In this document: positions 17,138-26,040 of the stretch, in pieces
How positions within the stretch are numbered: the first letter of the stretch is position 1
Layout: the number at the start of each line of letters is the position of its first letter
DNA from: Bacillota bacterium
GTDB lineage: Bacteria > Bacillota > Clostridia > Lachnospirales > Lachnospiraceae
Assembly (NCBI GenBank): GCA_023402845.1
Contig: JAEYFP010000022.1
Span: forward strand, 62,001 to 126,000
Length of the DNA: 64,000 nucleotides
Direction of reading: 5' to 3'
Translations under genes and position numbers: made by a program
The notes under the pieces: model-generated
Databases searched by the model: none
Told to the model about the DNA's origin: nothing
Seen by the model: the letters and a program-made list of their open reading frames with translations, nothing else

Positions 17138-17966
17138 TTTGATAAAATCCACAAGCGTGATAGTGAGAACCGAAAGAGAACGGATCATTGATTCCAATAT
17201 CCTCGTTGCACAAAGAATACAGACATTGAGTGCGGTTTTGGAAGAAGCAGCCATGGAAAGCTTTGCTCCGGGATTTACGGCGGGGTTGAATGCAGATCAG
17301 GTAGAGCAGCTTCTTGACAGTTCGCAAGAACAGGAAGCAGATGAGAATACGGCCGGGGAAATGCTCCGGCAGGCAAAGGAAGAAGCAGAACGGATACTGA
17401 ATGCGGCAAGGGAGGGCGCGGATAGTATCCTTACGGAGGCGAAAGCAGAGGCGGACGCCCAAAAGGCCGAGGCGGTGCAGGCCGGACACGGGGAAGGCTA
17501 TCAAGCCGGTTACGATGAGGGATTAAAAAAAGCGGAGAAGGCAGAAGAAGAGTGTAGAGAAAAGGAACAGAAGCTGAAGGTTCTTTATGAAAAAAAGCTC
17601 GAGGAGCTGGAGCCTCGGTTTGTTGATGCAATGACTGGCATTTATGAGCATGTCTTTCATGTGGATCTGTCCGAAAAAAAAGAATTGATTCTATATTTGC
17701 TTAAGGATACGATGCGAAATATCGAAGGCGGTAAAAGCTTTTTCGCACACGTATCCAAAGATGATTATGCATTCGTAAATGAACACAAGCAGGAGCTTTT
17801 AGAAGGGCTCGGCAGTTCGGTTTTTCTGGAAGTGATTGAAGATCTTACGCTGCCGGTGTCACACTGTTTCATTGAGGCGGAGAGTGGTATTTTTGACTGC
17901 GGTCTCGGTACCGAATTAGAACTTCTGAAAAAAGAGCTGAGACTGTTATCCTATACAAAAGAATAG
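17130..17966 (+). CDS. fliH: Flagellar assembly protein FliH (export ATPase regulator)
   Basis: Peripheral stalk-like partner of the FliI ATPase in the type III export apparatus. It has a long charged coiled coil (about residues 70-165, many AEAE/KAEK and GxxxG-like steps such as GHGEGYQAGYDEGL) and a C-terminal FliH/V-ATPase-E-like domain (VIEDLTLPVSHCFIEAESGIFDCGLGTELELLKKEL). GGAGGTGAT (17114-17122) is a full SD whose best-spaced start is TTG 17130; the GTG at 17118 and ATG at 17121 lie inside that SD. It overlaps fliG by eight bases and is followed directly by fliI. Confidence 0.9.
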   Translation: MSNLIKSTSVIVRTERERIIDSNILVAQRIQTLSAVLEEAAMESFAPGFTAGLNADQVEQLLDSSQEQEADENTAGEMLRQAKEEAERILNAAREGADSILTEAKAEADAQKAEAVQAGHGEGYQAGYDEGLKKAEKAEEECREKEQKLKVLYEKKLEELEPRFVDAMTGIYEHVFHVDLSEKKELILYLLKDTMRNIEGGKSFFAHVSKDDYAFVNEHKQELLEGLGSSVFLEVIEDLTLPVSHCFIEAESGIFDCGLGTELELLKKELRLLSYTKE

Positions 17967-18020
17967 GTGATTGAGCGATACTGGACTGTTATAGATGCAG
18001 TAGCCATGGGAGTAAGAAAA

Positions 18021-19322
18021 TTGGTAGATTTCGGGAAATATTACAGGGTGGCGGAAAAACCCTTTTTTAAAAAATTGGGAAAAGTGATCAATGTCGTCGG
18101 TCTGACAATTGAGTCCAATGGACCGGATGCAAAGTTGGACGACCTGTGCCGTATCATTATAGATGAAGAAACGGGCAAGCATGTGCTTGCGGAGGTTGTG
18201 GGCTTTAAAGGCGGCAAGACCATTTTGATGCCGTATGAGAGCACGGAAGGCATCGGCTTCGGATGCATTGTGGAAAATCTTGGATATCCGCTCAGCGTCA
18301 GTGTGGGCGGAGAAATGCTGGGGCTTTGTCTGGATGGACTTGGACGGCCGACGGATGGGAAAGAGGTTATCTCTGTTCAGTCTTATCCGGTGGAGGCGGC
18401 CCCTCCGGATCCTCTTGAGAGGGTGATCATTAACGATCCGCTACCACTCGGCGTAAAAGCAGTGGACGGACTGATGACAATCGGAAAAGGTCAGCGTATC
18501 GGCATTTTTGCGGGTTCGGGTGTCGGAAAGAGCACACTTCTTGGTATGTTTGCCAGGAATACGCGTGCAGACATCAATGTGATCGCATTGATCGGCGAAC
18601 GCGGCCGTGAGGTTAGGGAATTTATCGAGCGCGACCTTGGAGAAGAGGGAATGCGCCGTTCGGTTGTTGTCGTGGCTACGTCGGATAAACCCGCCCTGAT
18701 GCGCAAGAAAGCAGCCAAAACAGCGACTGCAATCGCGGAATACTTCAGGGATCAGGGGAAGGATGTTCTGCTTATGATGGACTCTTTGACCCGCTTTTCC
18801 ATGGCTCAGCGTGAAATTGGGCTTGCGAGCGGCGAACCGCCGGTAACAAGAGGATATCCGCCAAGCGTTTATGCGGAGATGCCGAAACTATTGGAACGCG
18901 CCGGTAATTCGGCGGTCGGTTCCATCACGGGATTGTATACGGTACTTGTCGACGGCGATGATTTCAATGAGCCGATCACGGATACGGCACGAAGCATTCT
19001 GGACGGTCATATCATGCTGAGCAGAAAGCTTGGGCATAAAAATCATTATCCGGCGATTGATGTGCTGCAGAGTATTTCCCGATGCATGAGCCAGATTGCC
19101 CAAAAGGACCACAAAGCAGCTGCCGGAAAATTGAAAAATGTCCTTGCCACCTATACAGAAGCGGAGGACTTGATTAATATAGGGGCCTATAAATCAGGAG
19201 CCAATCCCAGTATTGACTATGCAATACAAAAAATTGATCAGGTAAACGAGTATCTGCGTCAGGATGTTGAGACAAAATATACATTTGAAGAAGAGCTGGA
19301 ACTTTTAAATGCAATTTTTTAG
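18021..19322 (+). CDS. fliI: Flagellum-specific export ATP synthase FliI
   Basis: Hexameric ATPase that energises loading of flagellar export substrates. The F1-beta-like core has Walker A AGSGVGKSTLL, GERGREVREFI, Walker B DVLLMMDSLTRF, and VYAEMPKLLERAGN. The start is uncertain. TTG 18021 has GGGAG eight bases upstream and gives LVDFGKYYRVAEK, matching typical FliI N-termini. An ATG at 18006 and a GTG at 17967, next to the fliH stop, would add 5 or 18 residues but lack an SD. About 433-451 aa, normal for FliI. Confidence 0.95.
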   Translation: MVDFGKYYRVAEKPFFKKLGKVINVVGLTIESNGPDAKLDDLCRIIIDEETGKHVLAEVVGFKGGKTILMPYESTEGIGFGCIVENLGYPLSVSVGGEMLGLCLDGLGRPTDGKEVISVQSYPVEAAPPDPLERVIINDPLPLGVKAVDGLMTIGKGQRIGIFAGSGVGKSTLLGMFARNTRADINVIALIGERGREVREFIERDLGEEGMRRSVVVVATSDKPALMRKKAAKTATAIAEYFRDQGKDVLLMMDSLTRFSMAQREIGLASGEPPVTRGYPPSVYAEMPKLLERAGNSAVGSITGLYTVLVDGDDFNEPITDTARSILDGHIMLSRKLGHKNHYPAIDVLQSISRCMSQIAQKDHKAAAGKLKNVLATYTEAEDLINIGAYKSGANPSIDYAIQKIDQVNEYLRQDVETKYTFEEELELLNAIF

Positions 19323-19347
19323 GGGACAGTTTGGATAGGAAATTTTT

Positions 19348-19797
19348 ATGGCGAAATTTTTTTATCGAATGCAGAATATTCTCAATATCAAGCTAAAACT
19401 TGAGACGCATGCAAAAAATGAGTTTGCGATTGCAAATGTGAAGCTTCGGGAAGAGGAAGAAAAGCTGAAACTGCTGAGAAATCGTCAGGACGGCTATGAA
19501 GAGGAGCTGAAGCAGCTATATTCTGCCAACTTAAAAATCAGAGAAATTACAGAGACACAGCAAGCCATTGAAATTATGAAATATCAGATCAAATTGCAGA
19601 TCTTACAGGTGAAGCATGCACAGAAAAATTTGGAGGCTGCGAGGGCCAGGCTGCAGAATGCAATGCAGGAGCGTAAAACACACGAGAAGCTGAAAGAAAA
19701 AGAATTTGAACAGTTTCTGCTTGACGAAGCGGCGAGGGAGAGCAAGGAAATTGACGAACTTGTCAGCTATCGTCACGGACAGAAGAAAGAGGAGTGA
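19348..19797 (+). CDS. fliJ: Flagellar export protein FliJ
   Basis: Coiled-coil stalk/chaperone-escort protein that links FliI to FlhA. The start MAKFFYRMQNILNIKLKLETHAKNEFAIA is typical, and almost the whole 149-residue chain is predicted helical with heptad-like Glu/Lys/Leu spacing. It sits directly after fliI and is nearly contiguous with the next gene (five bases). Identification rests on the N-terminal motif and position; FliJ proteins vary a lot in sequence. Confidence 0.9.
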   Translation: MAKFFYRMQNILNIKLKLETHAKNEFAIANVKLREEEEKLKLLRNRQDGYEEELKQLYSANLKIREITETQQAIEIMKYQIKLQILQVKHAQKNLEAARARLQNAMQERKTHEKLKEKEFEQFLLDEAARESKEIDELVSYRHGQKKEE

Positions 19798-19802
19798 GAC
19801 TG

Positions 19803-20687
19803 ATGCCAAGAGAATTCCATGACATGGTCGATGAGGAAGAACAGGAAGAAGCCGGGAAAAAGGAAAAGAAGCGAATAAAGCCCCTAAAAGAAAAGAAAGA
19901 AAAAAAGGAACGAAAGGGCTTTCATGCGGCTGTGACGGATATGGGAGCGATGTATACGGATGCGGAGAGCGAGGAGGATGGCGGTTCTGCGTTTGTCGTG
20001 CTTATCATTATTTTTATTGTGCTGATCTGGCTCGCGATACTAGGGCTGCTTATCAAGCTTGATATCGGCGGTTTTGGTTCCAGTGTGCTGTATCCGGTTT
20101 TAAAGGATGTGCCGGTGGTAAAGATGATTTTGCCGGATGGCATCGAAGAGGAGGCAGCCGCTGAGGAGAGTGAATATCAAACTCTGGCGGAGGCTGTGGC
20201 GGAAATTAATCGATTAAATGAGGAAATTGCCGGGCTTCAAAACAAACCTGAAGAAGTGACAGTCGATGAGGATGAGGTGACGGCACTCAAGGAGGAAATC
20301 AGGCGTCTGCGTACATTTGAGGATAGTCAGATTGAGTTCCAGAAGCTTAAAACGGAATTTTACGAGGAAGTCGTATTTTCAGAAAATGCGCCTGACATCG
20401 AGGAATATAAAACCTTTTATGAAAGCGTTGATCCTGATAATGCGGAATATCTGTACAAGCAGGTAATTCAGCAGATAGAGACAGATAAGCAGATGGATGA
20501 GTATGTAAAGGCATACAGTGACATGAAGCCCAAGCAGGCAGCTGCGATTTTTGAACTGATGACGGACAATTTGGATCTTGTCGCCAAAATTCTTGGTGAG
20601 ATGGATACGAACAGCAGAGCGAAGATTCTCGGCGTTATGGATTCTGAAGTGGCTTCTCAGATCACCAAAATTATGGATCCTGAATAA
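19803..20687 (+). CDS. YlxF/MotE-like flagellar membrane protein with MgtE-N-type C-terminus
   Basis: A strongly basic, Lys/Glu-rich cytoplasmic head (1-45) precedes one membrane helix (FVVLIIIFIVLIWLAILGLL, about 65-85), a coiled coil (about 120-170) and a C-terminal helical-repeat domain (YVKAYSDMKPKQAAAIFELM..LVAKILGEMDTNSRAKILGVMD). This is the architecture of MotE/YlxF proteins, which in other bacteria act as chaperones for stator or motor assembly. Position between fliJ and fliK equals ylxF in Bacillus subtilis. ATG 19803 with GAGGAG eight bases upstream is preferred over GTG 19794. Confidence 0.8.
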   Translation: MPREFHDMVDEEEQEEAGKKEKKRIKPLKEKKEKKERKGFHAAVTDMGAMYTDAESEEDGGSAFVVLIIIFIVLIWLAILGLLIKLDIGGFGSSVLYPVLKDVPVVKMILPDGIEEEAAAEESEYQTLAEAVAEINRLNEEIAGLQNKPEEVTVDEDEVTALKEEIRRLRTFEDSQIEFQKLKTEFYEEVVFSENAPDIEEYKTFYESVDPDNAEYLYKQVIQQIETDKQMDEYVKAYSDMKPKQAAAIFELMTDNLDLVAKILGEMDTNSRAKILGVMDSEVASQITKIMDPE

Positions 20688-20704
20688 ACAGCAGGATTTT
20701 CCCT

Positions 20705-20731
20705 TAAGCTTTTTCCAAAAACAACCGATAA
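20705..20731 (+). promoter_or_regulatory. Candidate internal sigma-28 promoter upstream of fliK
   Basis: TAAG (20705-20708), exactly 15 bases, ACCGATAA (20724-20731): two mismatches to TAAA-N15-GCCGATAA. It lies in the 103-base spacer between the MotE-like gene and fliK, and two short hairpins follow (CCGAT/ATCGG at 20725-20740 and GGAGC/GCTCC at 20740-20755). It would add FliA-dependent transcription of fliK, flgD and flgE. Inferred from motif and spacing. Confidence 0.42.
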
Positions 20732-20790
20732 ATAGATCGGGAGCTGATTGGCTCCGGGAACCTTGAAAACTGAAGAAAGGAGGAATTAGG

Positions 20791-22203
20791 ATGATCAACA
20801 CACCCGTAACAGAAGTTAATTCTTATTTTACGACTGTTACAAACAGAACGACTGATTCAGGCAGTAAAAATCAGGCGGATGCGCAGTCCTTTACGCAGGT
20901 GCTGAGCGAGACGGCAGGAAAGTCCGTAAACACGGCAGACATTCAGGAAGGCGCGAAAAAATCACAAACCGTAGTGGAAAAACCGGACAGAAAAGATCTG
21001 GACAACCAACATGCGGAAGAGGTAAAAGAACCTGAAAAAGCGGCGGACATAAGCGAAGTCACTGAAAAAGTGACGGGGGCGGCTGAAGAGGTCAAGGATG
21101 CCATCAAGGAGGAACTCGGCGTGACAGAAGAGGAACTCGTACAGGCAATGCAGACGCTAGGGCTTACCTTGCAGGATCTGTTGAATGCCGACAGTGTTAA
21201 GACGTTAATGCTTACCCTGTCTGGTACAGAGGATTCGCTTTCGTTATTGACCAATGCAGAGCTTTATGATGGCATGAAAGAAATCATACAGATGGCAGCC
21301 GATGCTTCTTTGGAAATCCAAACGGAGTTCTCTATGACAGATGATGAATTTGCACAGCTGTTGGAAGACGGGTTTTTGCCGGAAGAGTTGAATGCTGGGG
21401 AACAGCTTCCGATTGAGGGTGACACGCAGCCGGTAACAGATTCGGTGCAGACACCCGTGGAGAACACACCGGAGAAAATGCCGCCGACAGTTAAGGCGGA
21501 AGTGCAACGCTCGGAAGATGTGCGGACTGCTGATCCGGTTAAGACGGACAATGCGGCGGAGGCAAAGGAAGAATCCAAAGGAATTGTTTTGCAGCAAACG
21601 CAGGAAGGCAATACGGGAAAGAGCGGAACCGAAGGACAGAATAACGAGCTGCTCGGTCAGACGACGCAGACGACAGTGACGACAAACACGGTCGGTGATA
21701 TGGTGGAAACCGTAAAACAGTTCGCACAGTCTTACGTGGACGGCGAGGAAATTATGCGTCAGATTACGGAGTACGTCAAAGTAAACATCGGTGCGGACAT
21801 GACTTCGATGGAAATGCAGCTTCACCCGGCAAGCCTTGGTACGGTCCATATGCAGATCGCCTCGCAGAATGGTATTGTGACGGCACAGCTTCTTGTGCAG
21901 AATGAAGCGGTGAAGACGGCGTTGGAAACGCAGCTCGTGCAGCTGCAGGATACGTTTGTACAGCAGGGGCAAAAGGTGGAATCGGTGGAAGTCGCAGTGG
22001 CGAATTACAATCTGGACAGAGGACTTGACCAGAACAACGGGAACCCGCCTGAAAGACAGGAAAGTAACACAGGAAGAACGGCCAGAAGACAACTCAACTT
22101 AAACGATCTGGACATAGATGATCTGGAAGAGTTGGGTGAGGAAGAACGTTTGGCTGCGGCGGTCATGAACATGCATGGAAACAGTGTGGATTTTACCGCA
22201 TAA
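20791..22203 (+). CDS. fliK: Flagellar hook-length control protein FliK
   Basis: Exported molecular ruler that sets hook length and switches export specificity through FlhB. Low-complexity Glu/Thr/Val-rich N-terminal and central parts (ruler) precede the conserved C-terminal Flg_hook domain (MEMQLHPASLGTVHMQI..VTAQLLVQNEAVKTALETQL..VEVAVAN, about 345-410). The acidic tail ends in MHGNSVDFTA. AAAGGAGGAATT is the SD. 470 aa is normal for FliK. The gene is followed by flgD, flgE and their partner, the hook-assembly block. Confidence 0.92.
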   Translation: MINTPVTEVNSYFTTVTNRTTDSGSKNQADAQSFTQVLSETAGKSVNTADIQEGAKKSQTVVEKPDRKDLDNQHAEEVKEPEKAADISEVTEKVTGAAEEVKDAIKEELGVTEEELVQAMQTLGLTLQDLLNADSVKTLMLTLSGTEDSLSLLTNAELYDGMKEIIQMAADASLEIQTEFSMTDDEFAQLLEDGFLPEELNAGEQLPIEGDTQPVTDSVQTPVENTPEKMPPTVKAEVQRSEDVRTADPVKTDNAAEAKEESKGIVLQQTQEGNTGKSGTEGQNNELLGQTTQTTVTTNTVGDMVETVKQFAQSYVDGEEIMRQITEYVKVNIGADMTSMEMQLHPASLGTVHMQIASQNGIVTAQLLVQNEAVKTALETQLVQLQDTFVQQGQKVESVEVAVANYNLDRGLDQNNGNPPERQESNTGRTARRQLNLNDLDIDDLEELGEEERLAAAVMNMHGNSVDFTA

Positions 22204-22241
22204 AATGAAATCTAAAAATCAAGGGAAAGGAGAAAATACAT

Positions 22242-22928
22242 ATGGCGATATCAGCATCGGTAGTAAACGGAGAGCTTGTTTATTCGACTACGGAGACGAC
22301 CGCGACAGGAAGTACGACTACGGAGACGAGCAGCAGCACTTCCCTTGACAAGGATGCGTTTTTACAGCTTCTTGTAGCGCAGATGAAATACCAGGATCCG
22401 CTGGAGCCAACCTCGAACACGGAATACATTTCTCAATTTGCGACATTCTCGGAGCTGGAGCAGATGCAGAATATGAGCGCATCTATGGATTTGCAGAGAG
22501 CCTCCAATCTTGTGGGAGAATATGTCATGTTGAATGTAACCTCGGAGACGACAGGAGTGACGAGCACGATTCTTGGTAAAGTAGACTATGTAATTTATGA
22601 AAACAGCAAGGCATATCTGCATGTCAATGGCAGCGATTACTCAATTGATGATTTGGATACGATCATTGATAAAGAGTACTTTGTGGCGACGAGTCTTGCC
22701 ACTCAGTTTCTTGCATCGTTGGATGAGCTTCCGACAGTCGCAAATCTGACAACCGCTTATCAGGATGTAATTGAAAATCTTCGCGAGGTTTATGATGATA
22801 TGGACGATTACCAAAAGTCCTTTATTTCGGATTCGGATTTGGAAGATTTTGAGGAATATGAAGCAAAGCTGGCCGAGCTTTTGAAGATAAGCGGCGATTC
22901 AGACGAAGACGAAGATGATGAATCATAA
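22242..22928 (+). CDS. flgD: Flagellar hook assembly scaffold protein FlgD
   Basis: Hook cap scaffold that promotes FlgE polymerisation. The conserved N-terminal block LDKDAFLQLLVAQMKYQDPLEPTSNTEYISQFATFSELEQMQNM is intact. It is preceded by a Thr/Ser-rich leader containing a near-repeat (TTETTATGSTTTETSSS). The C-terminal half differs from the usual FlgD Ig/tudor domains after residue about 130 and ends in a strongly acidic tail (GDSDEDEDDES). 228 aa. SD GGGAAAGGAG precedes ATG 22242. Confidence 0.93.
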   Translation: MAISASVVNGELVYSTTETTATGSTTTETSSSTSLDKDAFLQLLVAQMKYQDPLEPTSNTEYISQFATFSELEQMQNMSASMDLQRASNLVGEYVMLNVTSETTGVTSTILGKVDYVIYENSKAYLHVNGSDYSIDDLDTIIDKEYFVATSLATQFLASLDELPTVANLTTAYQDVIENLREVYDDMDDYQKSFISDSDLEDFEEYEAKLAELLKISGDSDEDEDDES

Positions 22929-22957
22929 AAGCGGCTGATTGGGAAGGAGGAATCGTT

Positions 22958-23356
22958 ATGAAGATTATGAACAGTCAATTCCCCTCCATTGAACAGGCGG
23001 CCAGTCAGTACTTGAAGGATAACGGTTCTTCAGGAAAGGTCAGTCAGAGCGACGGACGATCATTTGCCGAACTATTGGAGCTTGAACAGCTGACACAGGA
23101 TGACACTGTAAAGTTTTCCAAGCATGCGACGGGTAGGCTAAGTGACAGAAACATTGAATTGTCCGACAATCAGCTTGACAGATTGAATGCAGGGATGCAA
23201 AAAGCAAGTGCGAAGGGAATTAACGAATCTTTGGTTTTAATGGATCAGCTGGCATTTATAGTGAATGTCAGAAACAATACGGTGATTACCGCGATGGATC
23301 AGACAGAGGCAAAGGAAAGTGTCTTTACAAACATCGACGGGGCGGTCATTGTATAG
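22958..23356 (+). CDS. Conserved flagellar operon protein (TIGR02530-like)
   Basis: Small protein found between flgD and flgE in many Firmicutes. The family core is clear: VKFSKHATGRLSDRNIELSD, then a Leu/Ala-rich helix, LVLMDQLAFIVNVRNNTVITAMD and a C-terminal VFTNIDGAVIV. 132 aa. SD GGAAGGAGG precedes ATG 22958. Known only as a flagellar-operon protein; by location, a hook-assembly accessory role is inferred. No signal peptide or membrane helix is visible. Confidence 0.88.
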   Translation: MKIMNSQFPSIEQAASQYLKDNGSSGKVSQSDGRSFAELLELEQLTQDDTVKFSKHATGRLSDRNIELSDNQLDRLNAGMQKASAKGINESLVLMDQLAFIVNVRNNTVITAMDQTEAKESVFTNIDGAVIV

Positions 23357-23436
23357 CAGCAGAGCAGCCGGACCTTAGGGAGGCTGACAATCCCTGACTG
23401 ACAGAGGGGATCAAATAGCAAGGAGGTCATTTCATT

Positions 23437-24858
23437 ATGATGAGATCACTTTTTTCTGGTGTATCAGGTCTTAAGACTCACCAGACAAAAATGGACGTTA
23501 TCGGTAATAATATTGCCAACGTCAACACAGTAGGTTTCAAGTCAAGCAGCGTAACCTTCAGTGAATTAATGTATCAGACGACACAGAGTGCCTCGGGCGC
23601 CAATGCGGATACGGGCAGAGGCGGTGTGAACGCCAGACAGATTGGTCTCGGCGTTACGTCGGGCGCGATCAACACCAACATTACGACATCGGGCTCGTCG
23701 CAGACGACGGGGAATCCGTTTGATCTGCAAATTTCGGGCGACAGCTTTTTCATCGTCAGCGACGGCACTCAAAATTATTTTACAAGGGCGGGTGCCTTTT
23801 ATGTGGACGGCTCGGGGAATCTTGCCATGACGTCCAACGGCTTTAAGGTTATGGGCTGGCAGGAGGATGCGGATAATCCGGGGACGATTAAAAAAGATAT
23901 CGTTTCCTCGTTGAAGATTACGACAGCCACGAATATGACATCCGAACCTGAGGCGACGACGCAGGCATATATCACGGGAATTTTGGATAAGAATAGCACC
24001 GGTCTGACCTCCTCCTCGGGACAGGCTGTTTCAATCCCATTTTATGATAATGCGGGAACCAGCTATACGGCAAAATATGCGATATACAGTACGGATGATT
24101 CCGGCAATGCTCTGGATGAAGGCGTATACCGGATGGTACTTACGGATATTGTGGATTCGGATGGGGATTCCATTGTCACCGGCAGCAACACCCTTGCCGA
24201 TTATGTGACGATCAGCGGTGCAGCCACACCAACCAATACCATTTATTTGGCATATGATATCGACGACGGAACATATATAGGCTGGGATACCGTGGCAACC
24301 ACAACACCGACAAATCAGGTTGACGCCACCAGCGGTGAGGAAACAAATCCGTTTAAAATGACATTTACAGAAGCTGGCTATCCGGATACGATTACAGTCG
24401 GTATGAATACAACCACAAGGTGGGATAACAGCGGCACCTCTACGATCACGGGCAAGAAGGGTGATTATGACGGCAACTATACCGGGCGTACGTACGGTAC
24501 AATGTCTGGAGTCTCTATCGATACCTCCGGGATGATTTATGCATCCTACAGTAACGGCACGTCTAAGCTGCTCGGTCAGATTGCTGTCGCGAGCTTTGCA
24601 AACCCGTCCGGCTTGGAAAAGATCGGAGAAAATCTATACCAGACAACACAGAACTCGGGCGATTTTGACGGAGTCGGTAATGATGTTACAGCGGATGGTG
24701 TCGGCAAAATCTCGACGGGTGTTCTGGAAATGTCCAATGTCGATCTTTCTTCGGAGTTTACGGAAATGATTACGACACAGCGCGGATTTCAGGCAAACAG
24801 CAGAATTATTACGGTTTCTGATACAATGCTTGAAGAATTGACGAATCTGAAGAGATAA
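23437..24858 (+). CDS. flgE: Flagellar hook protein FlgE
   Basis: Main structural subunit of the flexible hook. The N-terminal rod/hook motif MRSLFSGVSGLKTHQTKMDVIGNNIANVNTVGFKSS and the C-terminal LSSEFTEMITTQRGFQANSRIITVSDTMLEELTNL, which form the packed coiled-coil core, flank a Thr/Gly/Ser-rich variable domain. 473 aa. Two adjacent ATG codons (23437 and 23440) follow a strong CAAGGAGG SD. Three hairpins, one of terminator type, follow immediately, so this subunit may be made in excess over downstream motor genes. Confidence 0.95.
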   Translation: MMRSLFSGVSGLKTHQTKMDVIGNNIANVNTVGFKSSSVTFSELMYQTTQSASGANADTGRGGVNARQIGLGVTSGAINTNITTSGSSQTTGNPFDLQISGDSFFIVSDGTQNYFTRAGAFYVDGSGNLAMTSNGFKVMGWQEDADNPGTIKKDIVSSLKITTATNMTSEPEATTQAYITGILDKNSTGLTSSSGQAVSIPFYDNAGTSYTAKYAIYSTDDSGNALDEGVYRMVLTDIVDSDGDSIVTGSNTLADYVTISGAATPTNTIYLAYDIDDGTYIGWDTVATTTPTNQVDATSGEETNPFKMTFTEAGYPDTITVGMNTTTRWDNSGTSTITGKKGDYDGNYTGRTYGTMSGVSIDTSGMIYASYSNGTSKLLGQIAVASFANPSGLEKIGENLYQTTQNSGDFDGVGNDVTADGVGKISTGVLEMSNVDLSSEFTEMITTQRGFQANSRIITVSDTMLEELTNLKR

Positions 24859-24864
24859 TTTTTG

Positions 24865-24943
24865 GGGACAGCGGTCCCGGATAGAACAGGGGAACTACCG
24901 GTTCCCCTGTTTTACAGCAGGAAATTCAAAGAGGGTTCCTGCT
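24865..24943 (+). terminator. Triple hairpin with partial intrinsic terminator after flgE
   Basis: Three stem-loops follow the flgE stop in series. GGGAC/GTCCC (24865-24878) is first. The strongest is AACAGGGGAAC/GTTCCCCTGTT (24885-24911), with a 5-base loop and a short T-run. AGCAGGAA/TTCCTGCT (24916-24943) is third. The middle one has the form of a weak rho-independent terminator inside the operon. No confident new promoter was found in the remaining 98 bases before flbD, so partial read-through is likely. Confidence 0.65.
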
Positions 24944-25041
24944 ATATAAACAGATATATGCGCACATAAGCAGAATATGACCATTATGTCGCTTGCGCTC
25001 CATGAATTATGAATCGTTGTTTATACGGAAAGGAGTAGATT

Positions 25042-25230
25042 ATGGTTGAAGTAACAAGGCTAAACGGAACAAAAGTGATCGTTAATTCGGACCTGATAGA
25101 AATTGTCGAAGAAACGCCGGATACGGTCGTAACCTTGACTACTGGGAAAAAAATAATTGTAAAAGAAAGTAGACAAGAGGTGAAAAATTTAGTAAAATCT
25201 TATAAAAGGGAAATATATGTGAATGGGTAG
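25042..25230 (+). CDS. swrD: FlbD/SwrD family flagellar protein
   Basis: A 62-residue cytoplasmic protein whose Bacillus subtilis homologue (SwrD/YlzI) raises flagellar motor power for swarming. The family start MVEVTRLNGTKVIVNSDLIEIVEETPDTVVTLTTGKKIIV is complete, with a basic C-terminus. The stop is one base group before the motA start region, so it is translationally coupled to motA-motB. SD AAAGGAG precedes ATG 25042. This adjacency supports a motor-power role. Confidence 0.9.
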   Translation: MVEVTRLNGTKVIVNSDLIEIVEETPDTVVTLTTGKKIIVKESRQEVKNLVKSYKREIYVNG

Positions 25231-25239
25231 GTGAGGGGA

Positions 25240-26040
25240 TTGGACTTAGCGACATTACTAGGTATTCTAGTTTGTTTTGTATTCGTTGTCATATCAATTG
25301 CAATCGGTGAAGATGGGATCGCCGGATTGGTTTATTTTTTTGATCCGCCCTCGGTTATGATCACATTCGGCGGAGCATTTTGCTGTATTTTGACAAGCTA
25401 CTCGATGAAAGATTATATCACCGGCCTGAAAAGTATCGGTATTGCGTTTAAGGTGCCGGTTCTGGATGCGGCCGGGATTATTCAAAAAATCATTGACTTG
25501 TCAAATGTAGCCAGAAAAGAAGGCCTGCTTTCACTTGAAGAAGCGGCAAGCTCGCTTGACGATTCTTTTTTACAAAAAGGTGTTATGCTCATTGTAGACG
25601 GTACGGATCCTGACCTTGTCAGAGCAATTATGGAGACTGAACTGATCAGCATTGACGACCGCCATAAAAAGAATATTGGTTTTTGGGATAATCTTGCATC
25701 AATGGGACCTGCTTGGGGTATGATTGGTACCTTGATAGGCCTTATTTTAATGCTTTACCATATGGAAGATGCGTCGAGTATCGGGCCGGCCATGGCAGTG
25801 GCTCTGATCACGACATTTTATGGCTCCATGCTTGCAAATTGGATTGCCATACCGATCTCGACAAAGTTAAAATCGATCAACGATGCGGAAGTGCAGGTGA
25901 AGGAAATTATTATCGAAGGATTGCTTTCGATTCAGGCGGGGGAAAATCCGCGTGTCATCGAAGAAAAACTGAAATCTTTCATGGCTCCGATTGAACGCAC
26001 CGGCATCGGAAAAGCGGCCCTGGCCGGAGGTGGAGAATAG
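25240..26040 (+). CDS. motA: Flagellar motor stator protein MotA
   Basis: Four-helix membrane subunit of the proton-driven stator. MDLATLLGILVCFVFVVISI is a canonical MotA N-terminus and is obtained from TTG 25240, preceded by AGGTGAGGGG; a GTG at 25231 would add three residues. The loop/TM3 motif NLASMGPAWGMIGTLIGLILML and TM4 MAVALITTFYGSMLANWI carry the conserved prolines and torque-loop context. 266 aa. Overlaps motB by one base. Confidence 0.95.
   Translation: MDLATLLGILVCFVFVVISIAIGEDGIAGLVYFFDPPSVMITFGGAFCCILTSYSMKDYITGLKSIGIAFKVPVLDAAGIIQKIIDLSNVARKEGLLSLEEAASSLDDSFLQKGVMLIVDGTDPDLVRAIMETELISIDDRHKKNIGFWDNLASMGPAWGMIGTLIGLILMLYHMEDASSIGPAMAVALITTFYGSMLANWIAIPISTKLKSINDAEVQVKEIIIEGLLSIQAGENPRVIEEKLKSFMAPIERTGIGKAALAGGGE

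Noticed and set aside
21244..22092. 282-codon open frame antisense to fliK
   Set aside because: His/Arg/Leu-rich translation typical of the reverse of a coding strand; fliK is unambiguous and no start signals support the antisense frame.
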